From NCBI RefSeq assembly GCF_014193285.1, contig NZ_JACHZE010000001.1, forward strand, positions 682,001-746,000: a DNA stretch of 64,000 bases, written 5' to 3'. Positions 7,958-16,938 of this stretch are shown piece after piece. The number at the start of each line of letters is the position of its first letter. Position 1 is the stretch's first letter. The DNA is from Atlantibacter sp. RC6 (GTDB lineage Bacteria > Pseudomonadota > Gammaproteobacteria > Enterobacterales > Enterobacteriaceae). The translations under genes and the position numbers were made by a program. A model generated the notes under the pieces. It ran no database searches. It had not been told where the DNA came from and saw only the letters and a program-made list of their open reading frames with translations.

Positions 7958-9091
7958 TTAAACTGTCAGAACCACACAACTGTCGGCGTCCCAACACAGA
8001 CGCACTTCGTCGCCCCAGGTTGGCGCGCCTTTGCGGTAGCGATAAGCGTTCTGTAACTGGGCGGTAATCATCTGCCCGCTTTTCAGGCGCACATGGTAGA
8101 TCGACAGATCGCCCAGATAAGCGATATGCACCACTTCACCCACGGCAAAGTTATAGCCGTCGGCAGGCGGCTCTTCGCAGAGCATCACTTTTTCCGGGCG
8201 CAGCGCCACGTGTACCGGTACGCCGTCCACCACCGAGGCGTCGGGGTCGACTTTCAGCGGGTGCATCAGGCCAGGGGAGTCAATCACCAGGCCATCTTCC
8301 TCACGGGATTTCAGCAGCCCGTCAAACACGTTCACCGAGCCGATAAATTCCGCGCTGTAGCGGGTCGTCGGGTGTTCGTAAATCTCTTCCGGCTCGCCAA
8401 TCTGCACAAACTTGCCGCGGTTCATAATGGCGATACGTCCGGCCATGGTCATGGCCTCTTCCTGATCGTGAGTCACCATCACGCAGGTCGCGCCGACGCG
8501 CTCCAGAATATCCACCACTTCAAGCTGCATCCGGTCACGCAGTTTTTTATCCAGCGCGCCCATCGGCTCGTCGAGCAGCAGCAGTTTCGGGCGCTTCGCC
8601 AGACTGCGCGCCAGCGCCACACGCTGACGCTGGCCGCCGGAAAGCTGATGCGGCTTGCGTTTGGCGAACTCCTGCATATGCACCAGCGTCAGCATCTCTT
8701 CGACCCGTGCGGCGATCTCGCCACGCGGCAGTTTGTCCTGCTTCAGGCCAAAAGCGATATTCTGCTCCACCGTCATATGGGGAAACAGCGCGTAGGACTG
8801 GAACATCATATTGATTGGGCGCTGGTACGGCGGTACGCGGGATAAATCCACGCCATCCAGCAAAATCTGGCCATGAGTAGGGATCTCAAAGCCCGCCAGC
8901 ATTCGCAGCAGGGTTGATTTCCCGCACCCGGAGGCGCCGAGCAGGGCGAAAATTTCGCCTTTATAGATAGTCAGGCTGACGTCGTCCACGGCATGCTGGC
9001 CGTCGAAGGATTTAGTCAGGTTGCGGATTTCCAGCAGCGGGGTAAGCGCTTTGCGGGTTTTCGCCTGTGGGCGGGGGATAGCGTCGTTCAA
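7958..9091 (-). CDS. potG: Putrescine ABC transporter ATP-binding protein PotG
   Basis: ATPase of the putrescine importer, 377 residues. Walker A GASGCGKST (about residues 52-60), Q-loop FQSYALFPHM, signature LSGGQRQR, Walker B LLLLDEP and the switch His (VTHDQEE) are all present. The C-terminal third is a TOBE-type regulatory domain. The start codon is TTG (9089-9091), chosen because the N-terminus MNDAIPRPQAKTRKALTPL is that of the family; no good ATG lies near. Confidence 0.95.
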   Translation of the reverse strand: MNDAIPRPQAKTRKALTPLLEIRNLTKSFDGQHAVDDVSLTIYKGEIFALLGASGCGKSTLLRMLAGFEIPTHGQILLDGVDLSRVPPYQRPINMMFQSYALFPHMTVEQNIAFGLKQDKLPRGEIAARVEEMLTLVHMQEFAKRKPHQLSGGQRQRVALARSLAKRPKLLLLDEPMGALDKKLRDRMQLEVVDILERVGATCVMVTHDQEEAMTMAGRIAIMNRGKFVQIGEPEEIYEHPTTRYSAEFIGSVNVFDGLLKSREEDGLVIDSPGLMHPLKVDPDASVVDGVPVHVALRPEKVMLCEEPPADGYNFAVGEVVHIAYLGDLSIYHVRLKSGQMITAQLQNAYRYRKGAPTWGDEVRLCWDADSCVVLTV

Positions 9092-9149
9092 TTATTGCTC
9101 TCCGGCAAAAGCATGAATATTTGTGCGGCCCGGTTGTCGCACTAATAAT

Positions 9150-9197
9150 GGGGCAGAGACGGGTCGCCTCTGCCCCACGCCAGGGCAGTCCTGGCGT
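9150..9197 (-). terminator. Double hairpin between potF and potG
   Basis: Two consecutive inverted repeats fill the gap: GGGGCAGAG / CTCTGCCCC (9150-9158 with 9168-9176) and ACGCCAGG / CCTGGCGT (9177-9184 with 9190-9197). Neither has a long T tract. In the pot operon this position suits partial termination or protection of the potF message, giving more binding protein than transporter. That role is an inference. Confidence 0.55.
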
Positions 9198-9209
9198 GAC
9201 TGGCGGGAA

Positions 9210-10322
9210 TTACTTGCCGCTTTTTACTTTGGTCCACGCACGGGTGCGGACGCGGTCGATTTTCGGATCCTGCACTTTCAGCGTGAACAGTTTCGCCATC
9301 ACATCCGCAGGCGGGTAGATGCCCGGATTGTCGCGCACCTCGGCGCTGACCAGCGGCGTCGCTTCTTTGTTAGCGCTGGCGTAGAACACATAATCGCTGA
9401 TGTGGGCGATCACGTCCGGACGCATCAGGTAATTCAGGAACTGATAGGCTTCTTCTTTGTTTTTGGCATCCGTCGGCATGGCGAAGACGTCAAAGAAAGC
9501 CAGCGCCCCTTCTTTAGGAATGGTGTAAGAAACATTCACGCCGTTTTTGGCTTCTTTCGCACGGTTAGCCGCCTGCCATACGTCCCCTGCCCAGCCGATG
9601 GCCACGCAGATATCACCGTTCGCCAGGTCGTTAATGTACTGGGAGGAGTGGAAATAACGAATGTTCGGACGCAGCTTTAGCAGCAGTTCGGTCGCCGGGC
9701 CGGTGTAATCATCGGCTTTTTCGCTGTTCGGATCTTTGCCCAGGTAGTTCAGCACGGTGGCGAACACCTCTTCAGGCGCGTCGAGGAAAGAGACGCCGCA
9801 GCTTTTCAGCTTCTCAAGGTTTTCCGGCTTCAGCACCAGATCCCAGCTGTTCAACGGCACGTCGCCGCCCAGCGCGGCTTTGACTTTATCGACGTTATAG
9901 CCGATGCCGGTGGTGGCCCAGAGATACGGCATGGCGTATTTATTTTCCGGGTCGTGCTTCGCCGTCAGTTTCAGCAACTCAGGGTCGAGGTTCTTCCAGT
10001 TAGGCAGCTTGCTTTTATCCAGTGGCTGGAATACGCCGGCGGCTAACTGGCGCTCAAGAAAGCTGGCAGACGGCACCACCAGGTCGAAACCGGTACTGCC
10101 CGCCATTAATTTACCTTCCAGCACTTCGTTGGAATCGAACACGTCGTAAACCACTTTAATACCGGTTTCTTTGGTGAAGTTTTCGATGGTGTCCGGAGCA
10201 ATATAGTCTGACCAGTTATACACATGCAGTGTTTTTTGTTCGGCAGCCATGACGCTTGCAGAGGCTGCCATCAGCGCACCGGCAACCACACCCGACAACC
10301 ATTTTTTTCTTTGGGTGAACAT
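9210..10322 (-). CDS. potF: Putrescine-binding periplasmic protein PotF
   Basis: Periplasmic spermidine/putrescine-type binding protein, 370 residues. The ATG at 10322 ([11 protein letters not shown]) gives a signal peptide of about 26 residues followed by [15 protein letters not shown], the start of the mature fold. An upstream in-frame extension to 10382 was rejected because it places 20 polar residues ahead of the signal. AGGAAACAG precedes the start. Polyamine-binding residues fall in blocks such as YNWSDYI and GWAGDVWQA, seen intact. Confidence 0.97.
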   Translation of the reverse strand: MFTQRKKWLSGVVAGALMAASASVMAAEQKTLHVYNWSDYIAPDTIENFTKETGIKVVYDVFDSNEVLEGKLMAGSTGFDLVVPSASFLERQLAAGVFQPLDKSKLPNWKNLDPELLKLTAKHDPENKYAMPYLWATTGIGYNVDKVKAALGGDVPLNSWDLVLKPENLEKLKSCGVSFLDAPEEVFATVLNYLGKDPNSEKADDYTGPATELLLKLRPNIRYFHSSQYINDLANGDICVAIGWAGDVWQAANRAKEAKNGVNVSYTIPKEGALAFFDVFAMPTDAKNKEEAYQFLNYLMRPDVIAHISDYVFYASANKEATPLVSAEVRDNPGIYPPADVMAKLFTLKVQDPKIDRVRTRAWTKVKSGK

Positions 10323-10652
10323 ATCTGTTTCCTTCTGAATAAAGGGTAAAAACTCGTTGTTTTCCGAGCTAAATTTACGCAATTACACATCTGCAATGAA
10401 ACATATGCAATTTTCATGCATATTTGGTCATGCTGCACAGAAAAAGGATCGACCATCCTTCGGCAGACAATGCAGGCTTTTTTCGCTTCGCAAGAATAAC
10501 TGTAGGATATGTCCAGGACTATAGCCCGGTAGAAAAAATGCGTTTTATCAATTTTTTAGACTGAATCGCTCTATCACCTCGGCTTAAAAGGGGATAAAGG
10601 CAGTGAAATGTTCTTTAACAGGCGGTTAAAGGCAGAATAATAAAATGTGATA
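10323..10652. other. Intergenic region upstream of potF
   Basis: About 330 bp without a credible gene between potF and the ybjN hairpin. It must hold the potF promoter, read leftward. A small inverted repeat AAGGAT / ATCCTT lies at 10444-10460. The DNA is clearly more AT-rich than the flanking genes. No operator could be assigned. Confidence 0.5.
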
Positions 10653-10677
10653 CGCAGTCGCCCTGGCAGCGACTGCG
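10653..10677 (-). terminator. Hairpin downstream of ybjN
   Basis: A perfect 9-bp stem, CGCAGTCGC / GCGACTGCG, with a 7-nt loop lies 17 nt beyond the ybjN stop. On the minus strand it is followed by TATCACATTTTATT, a weak T tract. It probably ends the ybjC-nfsA-rimK-ybjN transcript. Confidence 0.6.
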
Positions 10678-10693
10678 GCATGGATGGGCGCTG

Positions 10694-11173
10694 TTAGTGA
10701 AGAAAATGGGTATGCATTTCGACGCTATTTTTCTCTTCATCGTCGGCGGTAAAGAGTAAATGATGCGATCCCGCTTCCAGAATCACCATTGAGATCTGCT
10801 CTTCGCTCTGGCGGAAAAACGCGGCAAATTGCTCGAACGTCACGCCTACACTGGCAAACAGCGACTGGCACACGACCATTTTCGGCATGTTGTCGTCCTG
10901 AATATCCAGGAACGCTTTTACCGTCAGAGAGCTGGCGTTAATCGCCGACAGATCGCAGGCTAGCGGCAGCAGCGCCGACGGTTTCACTTCCGCCAGCGCC
11001 GAAAACAATACGGTGTTATCCAGCAAATCGATTTTGGCATCAAAGATGCCGTCAAAATTTTGCATGTGGGGCAAATGCAACGCCTGGCAGGTATCGCACT
11101 CGAAAAAACTCACCTCTAACTGTTCAAGCCAGTGGCGCAGTGTGTCCAGACTGGGGACGACGAGTGAATCCAT
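10694..11173 (-). CDS. ybjN: YbjN family protein
   Basis: Cytoplasmic protein of 159 residues of the YbjN family. In E. coli it is described as affecting motility, biofilm and stress tolerance; the biochemical role is not settled. The conserved blocks FFECDTCQALHLPHMQNFDG and LFSALAEVKPSALLPL are clear, as is SEEQISMVILEA. It is the last gene of the nfsA-rimK cluster. The C-terminus is slightly diverged from the E. coli protein. Confidence 0.93.
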   Translation of the reverse strand: MDSLVVPSLDTLRHWLEQLEVSFFECDTCQALHLPHMQNFDGIFDAKIDLLDNTVLFSALAEVKPSALLPLACDLSAINASSLTVKAFLDIQDDNMPKMVVCQSLFASVGVTFEQFAAFFRQSEEQISMVILEAGSHHLLFTADDEEKNSVEMHTHFLH

Positions 11174-11307
11174 AAAAACTGAACCCTCTTAATTCGCGGT
11201 TCGCGAAGTGCGGTGAATGAAAGCTGGCCGATAGCTTACGCAAAAAGCCCCCCCGATACTACGTTTAAGGGCGCATCCTTTAATCTGACGCAAACCGGCG
11301 TGGCGCT

Positions 11308-12210
11308 TCAACCACCCATTTTTAGACAAAAACCCGGCCTGGCGTTTTTTTCAATCCACTGGATCATCAGGCTGGCGATATCAATACCGGTGGTGTTTTC
11401 AATGCCTTCCAGGCCTGGCGACGCGTTGACTTCCATGACCAACGGGCCGCGGTCGGAACGCAGGATGTCCACGCCCGCCACGTCGAGCCCCATGGTACTG
11501 GCCGCGCGCAAGGCGATCTCCCGCTCGCGCGGGGTGATATCCGCGACCCGCGCCACGCCGCCGCGGTGCAGGTTAGAGCGAAAATCCCCCTCTTTCGCCT
11601 GGCGTTCAATGGCGGCGACCACGCGATCGCCCACCACCAGGCACCGCACGTCCCGGCCTTTGGCTTCTTTGATGTATTCCTGCACCAGAATATGGGCGTT
11701 GAGGCCGCGAAACGCATCAATCACGCTCTCCGCCGCCTGGCGCGTTTCCGCCAGCACCACCCCGATCCCTTGCGTGCCCTCCACCAGTTTCACCACCAGC
11801 GGCGCGCCGCCGACCATATCGATCAGATCGCTGGTGTCATCTGGCGAGTGGGCAATCCCCGTGACCGGCAAATCAATCCCCTGGCGCGCCATCAACTGAA
11901 GGGAGCGCAGCTTATCGCGGGCGCGGGTAATCGCGACCGACTCATTCAGCGGATAGCTGCCCATCATTTCAAACTGGCGCAGCACGGCGGTACCGTAGAA
12001 GGTGATTGCGGAACCGATGCGCGGGATCACCGCATCATAATGGGGCAGCTTGCGCCCTTTGTAGTGCATAGAGGACGACAGGGGATTGATATTCATATAA
12101 CAGGAGAGCGGGTCGAGAATTTCCACAAAATGACCGCGCCGCATTGCGGCTTCCCGCAGCCGCTTACAGGACCACAGGGTTCCATCCCGGGATAAAATGG
12201 CGATTTTCAT
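11308..12210 (-). CDS. rimK: Ribosomal protein S6 modification protein RimK (ATP-grasp glutamate ligase)
   Basis: ATP-dependent ligase that adds glutamate residues to the C-terminus of ribosomal protein S6, 300 residues. An N-terminal pre-ATP-grasp domain ([18 protein letters not shown]) is followed by an ATP-grasp fold; [15 protein letters not shown] is the ATP-binding loop and [14 protein letters not shown] the metal-binding C-terminal motif. AAGG precedes the ATG. It lies between nfsA and ybjN in the order usual for E. coli. Confidence 0.96.
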   Translation of the reverse strand: MKIAILSRDGTLWSCKRLREAAMRRGHFVEILDPLSCYMNINPLSSSMHYKGRKLPHYDAVIPRIGSAITFYGTAVLRQFEMMGSYPLNESVAITRARDKLRSLQLMARQGIDLPVTGIAHSPDDTSDLIDMVGGAPLVVKLVEGTQGIGVVLAETRQAAESVIDAFRGLNAHILVQEYIKEAKGRDVRCLVVGDRVVAAIERQAKEGDFRSNLHRGGVARVADITPREREIALRAASTMGLDVAGVDILRSDRGPLVMEVNASPGLEGIENTTGIDIASLMIQWIEKNARPGFCLKMGG

Positions 12211-12287
12211 CCTTCACCTCGCTCTCACTGGTATTAACCGGCACATCATACACGGCCCGTTACCAACTGCGTAGCGAGCCCGGACAA

Positions 12288-13010
12288 TTAACGCGTGGCA
12301 AACCCCTGTTTATGCAAAAACTCAAGGATAAACGGGCGGTTCTCTTTAATGATGGTACGGCGAATATGGTCGCTCCAGGTATCACGGCGGGTATTGCTGT
12401 CGCGGGTGAGATAGTAGTGCGCCAGCTCCTCGTCATAGGCGGCCAGCGCTGCGCGATCCAGCGGCTGGTAGCGGTTTTCATGCACCACAATGGCGGTCGG
12501 CAGACGCGGTTTCACATCCGGATTATCGGCGGGCCATCCCAGACAAAGACCAAAAAGAGGCAGAACCTGTTGGGGAAGCCCCAGCAGCTCGGTTACCGCC
12601 TCAATATTGTTACGGATCCCGCCAATATAAACCCCGCCCAGCCCCAGCGACTCCGCCGCCACCATGGCGTTTTGCCCCATCATCGCGGTATCTACCACGC
12701 CTAACAGCAGCTGTTCGGCAAGGCCGAGCTGCGCGTCCGGGCTGATTTGCAAATGGCGATTAAAATCGGCGCAGAACACCCAAAACTCCGGCGCTTGCGC
12801 CACGTGCTTCTGGCCGCCGGTAAGCGGCACCAGCTTCTCGCGCAGCGCCGGATCGGTAACGCGGATAATCGAGCTGCACTGTAAAAAACTGGAACTGGAC
12901 GCCGCGCGGGCCCCGGCAAAGATCGCCTCGCGTTGCGCGTCGGTAATCGGCTGGTCGGTAAAATGGCGGATCGAGCGGTGCGAACACAGTAGCTCAATGG
13001 TTGGCGTCAT
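12288..13010 (-). CDS. nfsA: Oxygen-insensitive NADPH nitroreductase NfsA
   Basis: FMN-dependent nitroreductase using NADPH, 240 residues, the major activator of nitrofuran drugs in E. coli. The family start CSHRSIRHFTDQPI is present near the N-terminus, and LGLGGVYIGGIRNN and LFGLCLGWP mark the flavin-binding core. The start codon lies inside the last codons of ybjC (17-bp overlap), so the two are translationally linked. In E. coli this cluster responds to SoxRS; I could not place a convincing sox box here. Confidence 0.96.
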   Translation of the reverse strand: MTPTIELLCSHRSIRHFTDQPITDAQREAIFAGARAASSSSFLQCSSIIRVTDPALREKLVPLTGGQKHVAQAPEFWVFCADFNRHLQISPDAQLGLAEQLLLGVVDTAMMGQNAMVAAESLGLGGVYIGGIRNNIEAVTELLGLPQQVLPLFGLCLGWPADNPDVKPRLPTAIVVHENRYQPLDRAALAAYDEELAHYYLTRDSNTRRDTWSDHIRRTIIKENRPFILEFLHKQGFATR

Positions 13011-13284
13011 GATGTGAATCCTTTTCTTGCGATGATTTTGATTTTGCAGAGGGTTTAAACAGCAGCGGCGCCATGTTTTGGCCCATGTTCCACACCAGCG
13101 CTACGGCGGCGGGCAACATCAGCAGCACGCCGAGGAACACCATCACGATGCCCCAGGTCGCGCTGTTAAACGGCGCCGGCAAGTCGACATACCCTTTCAG
13201 GGAGAGCCAGGCCGTACCCAGCACGACCATGCCTATGGCCTCCAGAATCAGCACCGGTTTGGGTAAGGCACCCAGTGAGCGCAT
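12994..13284 (-). CDS. ybjC: Inner membrane protein YbjC (DUF1418)
   Basis: Small membrane protein of 96 residues with two hydrophobic helices (about residues 10-30 and 45-70; FLGVLLMLPAAVALV is the conserved block). The ATG at 13284 (MRSLGALPKPVLILE) is preceded by AGGAG at good spacing; a longer frame runs to 13461 but has no family support. The C-terminus EKDSHHDANH overlaps nfsA. Function unknown. Confidence 0.9.
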   Translation of the reverse strand: MRSLGALPKPVLILEAIGMVVLGTAWLSLKGYVDLPAPFNSATWGIVMVFLGVLLMLPAAVALVWNMGQNMAPLLFKPSAKSKSSQEKDSHHDANH

Positions 13285-13480
13285 TGGGTTTCTCCTGCGG
13301 TTAAAAAAGGGAGTATAACCTGAAAACCACGCTGCCCTTTTTAGCCATAACGGCGCGATAAAAAATAGCCAATGAAAGATGACAGGTATCAAACTAAGAG
13401 GCGTAACCTGCTTTTCATTACTTCGCGTTATGGCATGATAGCCGCATTCGCCGTCAGGCACTCGTTATCAAGGAGTTATC

Positions 13481-13747
13481 ATGTTTGCAGTTATTTTTGG
13501 TCGTCCGGGCTGCCCTTACTGCGTTCGCGCTAAAGAACTGGCTGAGAAACTGACCGCCGAGCGCGACGATTTCAACTTCCGTTACGTCGATATTCATGCA
13601 GAAGGCATCACCAAAGCTGACCTGGAAAAAACCGTTGGCAAACCGGTAGAAACCGTACCGCAGATTTTTGTGGATTCCACCCACATCGGCGGCTGCACCG
13701 ATTTTGAAGCCTGGGCGAAAGCGAATCTTTCTCTTTATACCGCCTGA
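13481..13747 (+). CDS. grxA: Glutaredoxin 1
   Basis: Glutathione-dependent thiol-disulfide reductase, 88 residues, that reduces ribonucleotide reductase and other substrates. The active site CPYC occupies residues 11-14, and the cis-Pro loop is in ETVPQIFVD. Slightly longer at the C-terminus than the 85-residue E. coli protein. Divergent from ybjC; in E. coli the gene is OxyR-activated, but no operator was assigned here. AAGGAG precedes the start. Confidence 0.97.
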   Translation: MFAVIFGRPGCPYCVRAKELAEKLTAERDDFNFRYVDIHAEGITKADLEKTVGKPVETVPQIFVDSTHIGGCTDFEAWAKANLSLYTA

Positions 13748-13755
13748 TTCATCGC

Positions 13756-13788
13756 GCAAAAAAACCGGCTCACTGAGCCGGTTTTTTT
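13756..13788. terminator. Bidirectional terminator between grxA and ybjM
   Basis: The stem ACCGGCTC / GAGCCGGT is flanked by an A run on one side and a T run on the other, so it works in both directions. It starts 9 nt after the grxA stop and touches the ybjM stop codon. Confidence 0.9.
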
Positions 13789-14152
13789 ATTCTGACAGTT
13801 TTAACAGCTTTCGCGCGAACAGATAACAGAGCGCACCCAGCCCGCACCAGAATACCGCACCAAACAGCCAGGCCACTTCCTGAAACAGCGAACGTTCAGG
13901 GATGGGCGTAGTAAACACCAGCAGCAAACATAACGGCGCCGCCAGCATCGCGCCCAGCAGCGGTTTAAACAGGCGATCGTCTCGTGAGAAGAAACTGGCA
14001 ATCATTCCCGGCAGAATAAAACACAGCATGCCGAGATCGAGATGCTTCTGTACCGGATAATATCCCGACACCGAAAGCTTATGAAGAATAAATACGACCA
14101 GAAAGAGTATGAAGCTGCATACTGTTCCCGGCCAAAAAGGCGCTTTCATCAC
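13787..14152 (-). CDS. ybjM: Inner membrane protein YbjM
   Basis: Predicted inner-membrane protein of 121 residues with about four hydrophobic segments. Position (between grxA and ybjL, convergent with grxA), length and the overall hydrophobic pattern fit E. coli YbjM; the sequence is only moderately conserved. Function unknown. Confidence 0.82.
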   Translation of the reverse strand: MMKAPFWPGTVCSFILFLVVFILHKLSVSGYYPVQKHLDLGMLCFILPGMIASFFSRDDRLFKPLLGAMLAAPLCLLLVFTTPIPERSLFQEVAWLFGAVFWCGLGALCYLFARKLLKLSE

Positions 14153-14438
14153 CGATATCCCCTGACATTGCCCATATCAAACTAAAAACAATCACCCGGA
14201 AATACGGGTTACCCAGTTAGAATAAGCACTGCGGCAATCCTTGCCTGAAACGATTCATAACACTATTTCTCGCTAGCCGCCCACCGGTAATCCGATTAAA
14301 CTACCGGCCATCGCGTGTTTTGTCCGAGATATTAATGTGATGAATGAACAATCAGCATATCTTCGATTATGGGCCAAAACAGTAGCGTAAAACATCACCC
14401 ATTTCAATAGGTTACTGGTAAACGAGAAGTTAGCCGCC

Positions 14439-16127
14439 GTGAATATAAACGTCGCAGATTTGTTAAGCGGGAATTACATCCTGTTATTATTTGTTGTACT
14501 GGCTTTAGGACTCTGTCTTGGCAAATTACGGCTCGGTTCTGTCCAACTGGGTAATTCTATTGGCGTTTTAGTCGTCTCGTTATTATTGGGCCAGCATAAT
14601 TTTTCGATTAACACCGACGCGCTGAATTTGGGCTTTATGCTGTTTATTTTTTGTGTCGGCGTGGAAGCCGGACCTAACTTTTTCTCTATTTTTTTTCGCG
14701 ATGGGAAGAATTATTTAATGCTGGCCACGGTGATGGTCGGCAGCGCTCTGTTGATCGCACTCGGCCTTGGCAAACTGTTCGGCTGGGATATCGGCCTCAC
14801 GGCGGGGATGCTGGCCGGTTCGATGACCTCGACCCCGGTGCTGGTCGGCGCGGGCGATACGCTGCGCCATTCCGGGATGGAAGGCGCATCGCTCAGCAGC
14901 GCGCTGGATCATCTTAGCCTCGGCTACGCCCTCACCTATTTGATTGGCCTGGTCAGCCTGATTTTCGGCGCGCGCTACCTGCCAAAATTACAGCACCAGG
15001 ATTTGCAGACCAGCGCCCAGCAAATCGCCCGCGAACGCGGGCTGGATACCGATTCCAACCGCAAAGTCTATTTGCCGGTGATCCGCGCCTACCGCGTCGG
15101 GCCGGAACTGGTGGCCTGGGCCGATGGCAAAAATCTGCGCGAGCTGGGGATTTACCGCCAGACCGGCTGCTATATCGAACGTATCCGCCGTAACGGTATC
15201 CTGGCGAATCCGGATGGCGATGCGGTGTTGCAGGTAGGGGATGAAATCGCGCTGGTAGGTTATCCGGACGCCCACGCCCGCCTCGACCCGAGTTTCCGCA
15301 ACGGTAAAGAGGTGTTTGACCGCGATCTGCTGGACATGCGCATCGTAACCGAAGAGATCGTGGTGAAAAACCATAACGTGGTGGGCCGCCGGCTCGGCCA
15401 AATGAAGCTGACCGATCATGGCTGCTTCCTGAACCGCGTGATCCGCAGCCAGATTGAAATGCCGATCGACGATAATATCGTGCTCAACAAAGGGGATGTG
15501 TTGCAGGTGAGCGGCGACGCGCGGCGCGTGAAAACCATCGCCGACCGTATCGGCTTTATCTCGATTCACAGCCAGGTCACCGATCTGCTGGCCTTCTGCG
15601 CCTTCTTTATTATCGGCCTGATGATTGGGATGATCACCTTCCAGTTCAGCTCGTTCAGCTTTGGCGTCGGTAATGCGGCAGGTCTGCTGTTCGCCGGGAT
15701 TATGTTGGGCTTTTTGCGCGCCAACCACCCCACCTTCGGCTACATTCCGCAGGGTGCGCTGATGATGGTGAAAGAGTTCGGCCTGATGGTATTTATGGCG
15801 GGCGTGGGATTAAGCGCAGGTAGTGGTATCGGCCACAGCCTGGGGGCAGTGGGCGGGCAAATGCTGATCGCCGGGCTTATCGTCAGCCTGTTGCCGGTGG
15901 TGATCAGCTTTATGTTCGGCGTCTGGGTGCTGAAAATGAACCGCGCGCTGCTGTTTGGCGCGCTGATGGGCGCGCGTACCTGTGCGCCAGCCATGGAAAT
16001 TATCAGCGATACTGCCCGCAGCAATATCCCGGCGCTGGGTTATGCAGGCACCTACGCTATCGCTAACGTCTTGTTAACATTAGCGGGAACGCTGATTGTC
16101 ATCGTCTGGCCGGGCCTGGGTTGGTAG
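14439..16127 (+). CDS. ybjL: Putative transporter YbjL (aspartate:alanine exchanger family)
   Basis: Inner-membrane transporter of 562 residues in the AspT/YidE/YbjL family. Two membrane halves flank a cytoplasmic segment with two TrkA-C (RCK-C) domains at roughly 205-290 and 295-375 ([15 protein letters not shown] and [11 protein letters not shown] are the repeat endings). Conserved membrane motifs include [16 protein letters not shown] and the mirror [17 protein letters not shown]. The start is GTG (14439), giving the N-terminus [13 protein letters not shown] typical of the family. Substrate not known; E. coli mutants have been linked to glutamate export. Confidence 0.94.
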   Translation: MNINVADLLSGNYILLLFVVLALGLCLGKLRLGSVQLGNSIGVLVVSLLLGQHNFSINTDALNLGFMLFIFCVGVEAGPNFFSIFFRDGKNYLMLATVMVGSALLIALGLGKLFGWDIGLTAGMLAGSMTSTPVLVGAGDTLRHSGMEGASLSSALDHLSLGYALTYLIGLVSLIFGARYLPKLQHQDLQTSAQQIARERGLDTDSNRKVYLPVIRAYRVGPELVAWADGKNLRELGIYRQTGCYIERIRRNGILANPDGDAVLQVGDEIALVGYPDAHARLDPSFRNGKEVFDRDLLDMRIVTEEIVVKNHNVVGRRLGQMKLTDHGCFLNRVIRSQIEMPIDDNIVLNKGDVLQVSGDARRVKTIADRIGFISIHSQVTDLLAFCAFFIIGLMIGMITFQFSSFSFGVGNAAGLLFAGIMLGFLRANHPTFGYIPQGALMMVKEFGLMVFMAGVGLSAGSGIGHSLGAVGGQMLIAGLIVSLLPVVISFMFGVWVLKMNRALLFGALMGARTCAPAMEIISDTARSNIPALGYAGTYAIANVLLTLAGTLIVIVWPGLGW

Positions 16128-16165
16128 GACGTTAAAAAATTTTGTGATTTTTTTAACTTAGGGGC

Positions 16166-16192
16166 GAACTTTTGAAAGCATGCGTAGTCTGA
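16166..16192 (+). promoter_or_regulatory. Sigma-E promoter of rybB
   Basis: The -35 element GAACTT (16166-16171) and the -10 element TCTGA (16188-16192) are 16 bp apart and end 6 nt before the RybB 5' end. This matches the known RpoE promoter architecture for rybB in E. coli and Salmonella. Confidence 0.9.
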
Positions 16193-16198
16193 ATTAGT

Positions 16199-16277
16199 GC
16201 CACTGCTTTTCTTTGATGTCCCCAATTTGTGGAGCCCATCAACCCCGCCGTTTTGGTTCAAGGTTGATGGGTTTTTT
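16199..16277 (+). ncRNA. rybB: Small regulatory RNA RybB
   Basis: Hfq-dependent sRNA of about 79 nt that represses outer-membrane porin mRNAs during envelope stress. The 5' seed GCCACTGCTTTTCTTTGATG is the same as in E. coli as I know it. The 3' half forms the hairpin CCCATCAACC / GGTTGATGGG followed by TTTTTT, the Rho-independent terminator needed for Hfq binding. It lies between ybjL and rcdA, the position seen in E. coli. Confidence 0.96.
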
Positions 16278-16289
16278 GTTGCCTGAAAT

Positions 16290-16850
16290 TCAGCTTACGC
16301 GCCCCTCTTCCCCGGCAATCCTCCCCAATAACTCACGCAACTGCTCACGCCCCAGCGGCGCGCTATCGGTCACATAGTGCAGCGTCATTCCCTCGATGAA
16401 CGCGTCCAGCGCCCGGGCGGTAACCGGGTCGAACCAGTGCTCCAGCAGCGTCTGGCTGCGGCGCATCCACGCCTGCATCACCAGCTTTAAACCGGGACGA
16501 CGCGCGGCGTAGGCGTACAGCTGGTACATCAGTTCCATATTGCGCGGCGTGGTCATATAGGCCCCGCAAATCAGATCGGCCAGCGCATCGCACGCCATCG
16601 CGGGGTTGGTTGCCTGCCCCATATGATGAATAAAGCTCTCCGACATCCGGTCGGCAAACCGGCAAAACGCCTCTTCGAGCAGATCGTCGATGCCGGTGAA
16701 ATAATAAGTCATCGACCCCAGCGGCACCCCGGCCAGCGCCGCGATTTTGCGATGGGTGACGCCGTTAATGCCATGCTCCGCAACGGCATCCAGCGTGGCG
16801 TCTAAGATAATGTCTCGCCGCCCGCTGGGGGCGGATTCAGATTTCATCAT
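16290..16850 (-). CDS. rcdA: TetR-family transcriptional regulator RcdA (YbjK)
   Basis: TetR-type regulator of about 186 residues; in E. coli RcdA controls csgD and hence biofilm. The N-terminal HTH is clear (INGVTHRKIAALAGVPLGSMTYYF), and the C-terminal block ALDAFIEGMTLHYVTDSAPL matches YbjK. Two adjacent ATGs at 16850 and 16847 are both possible; AGGA is 4 nt from the first and 7 nt from the second, and a longer frame to 16892 has no support. Divergent from ybjJ. Confidence 0.9.
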   Translation of the reverse strand: MMKSESAPSGRRDIILDATLDAVAEHGINGVTHRKIAALAGVPLGSMTYYFTGIDDLLEEAFCRFADRMSESFIHHMGQATNPAMACDALADLICGAYMTTPRNMELMYQLYAYAARRPGLKLVMQAWMRRSQTLLEHWFDPVTARALDAFIEGMTLHYVTDSAPLGREQLRELLGRIAGEEGRVS

Positions 16851-16938
16851 CCCTTCCTCGGGGTCATAAATGTGAGTTGTACAAATGTACACTTCCTTGC
16901 TAGTGTTGTCTTACCTTTTCCGGAAACCAGGTTAGTAA

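Noticed and set aside
13285-13461. N-terminal extension of ybjC to 13461
   Set aside because: Family alignment begins at MRSLGALPK, and AGGAG precedes that ATG; the extension runs into the divergent grxA promoter region.
13285-13480. Searched for a SoxS/MarA box for ybjC-nfsA and an OxyR site for grxA
   Set aside because: No stretch matched the consensus well enough to report by eye.
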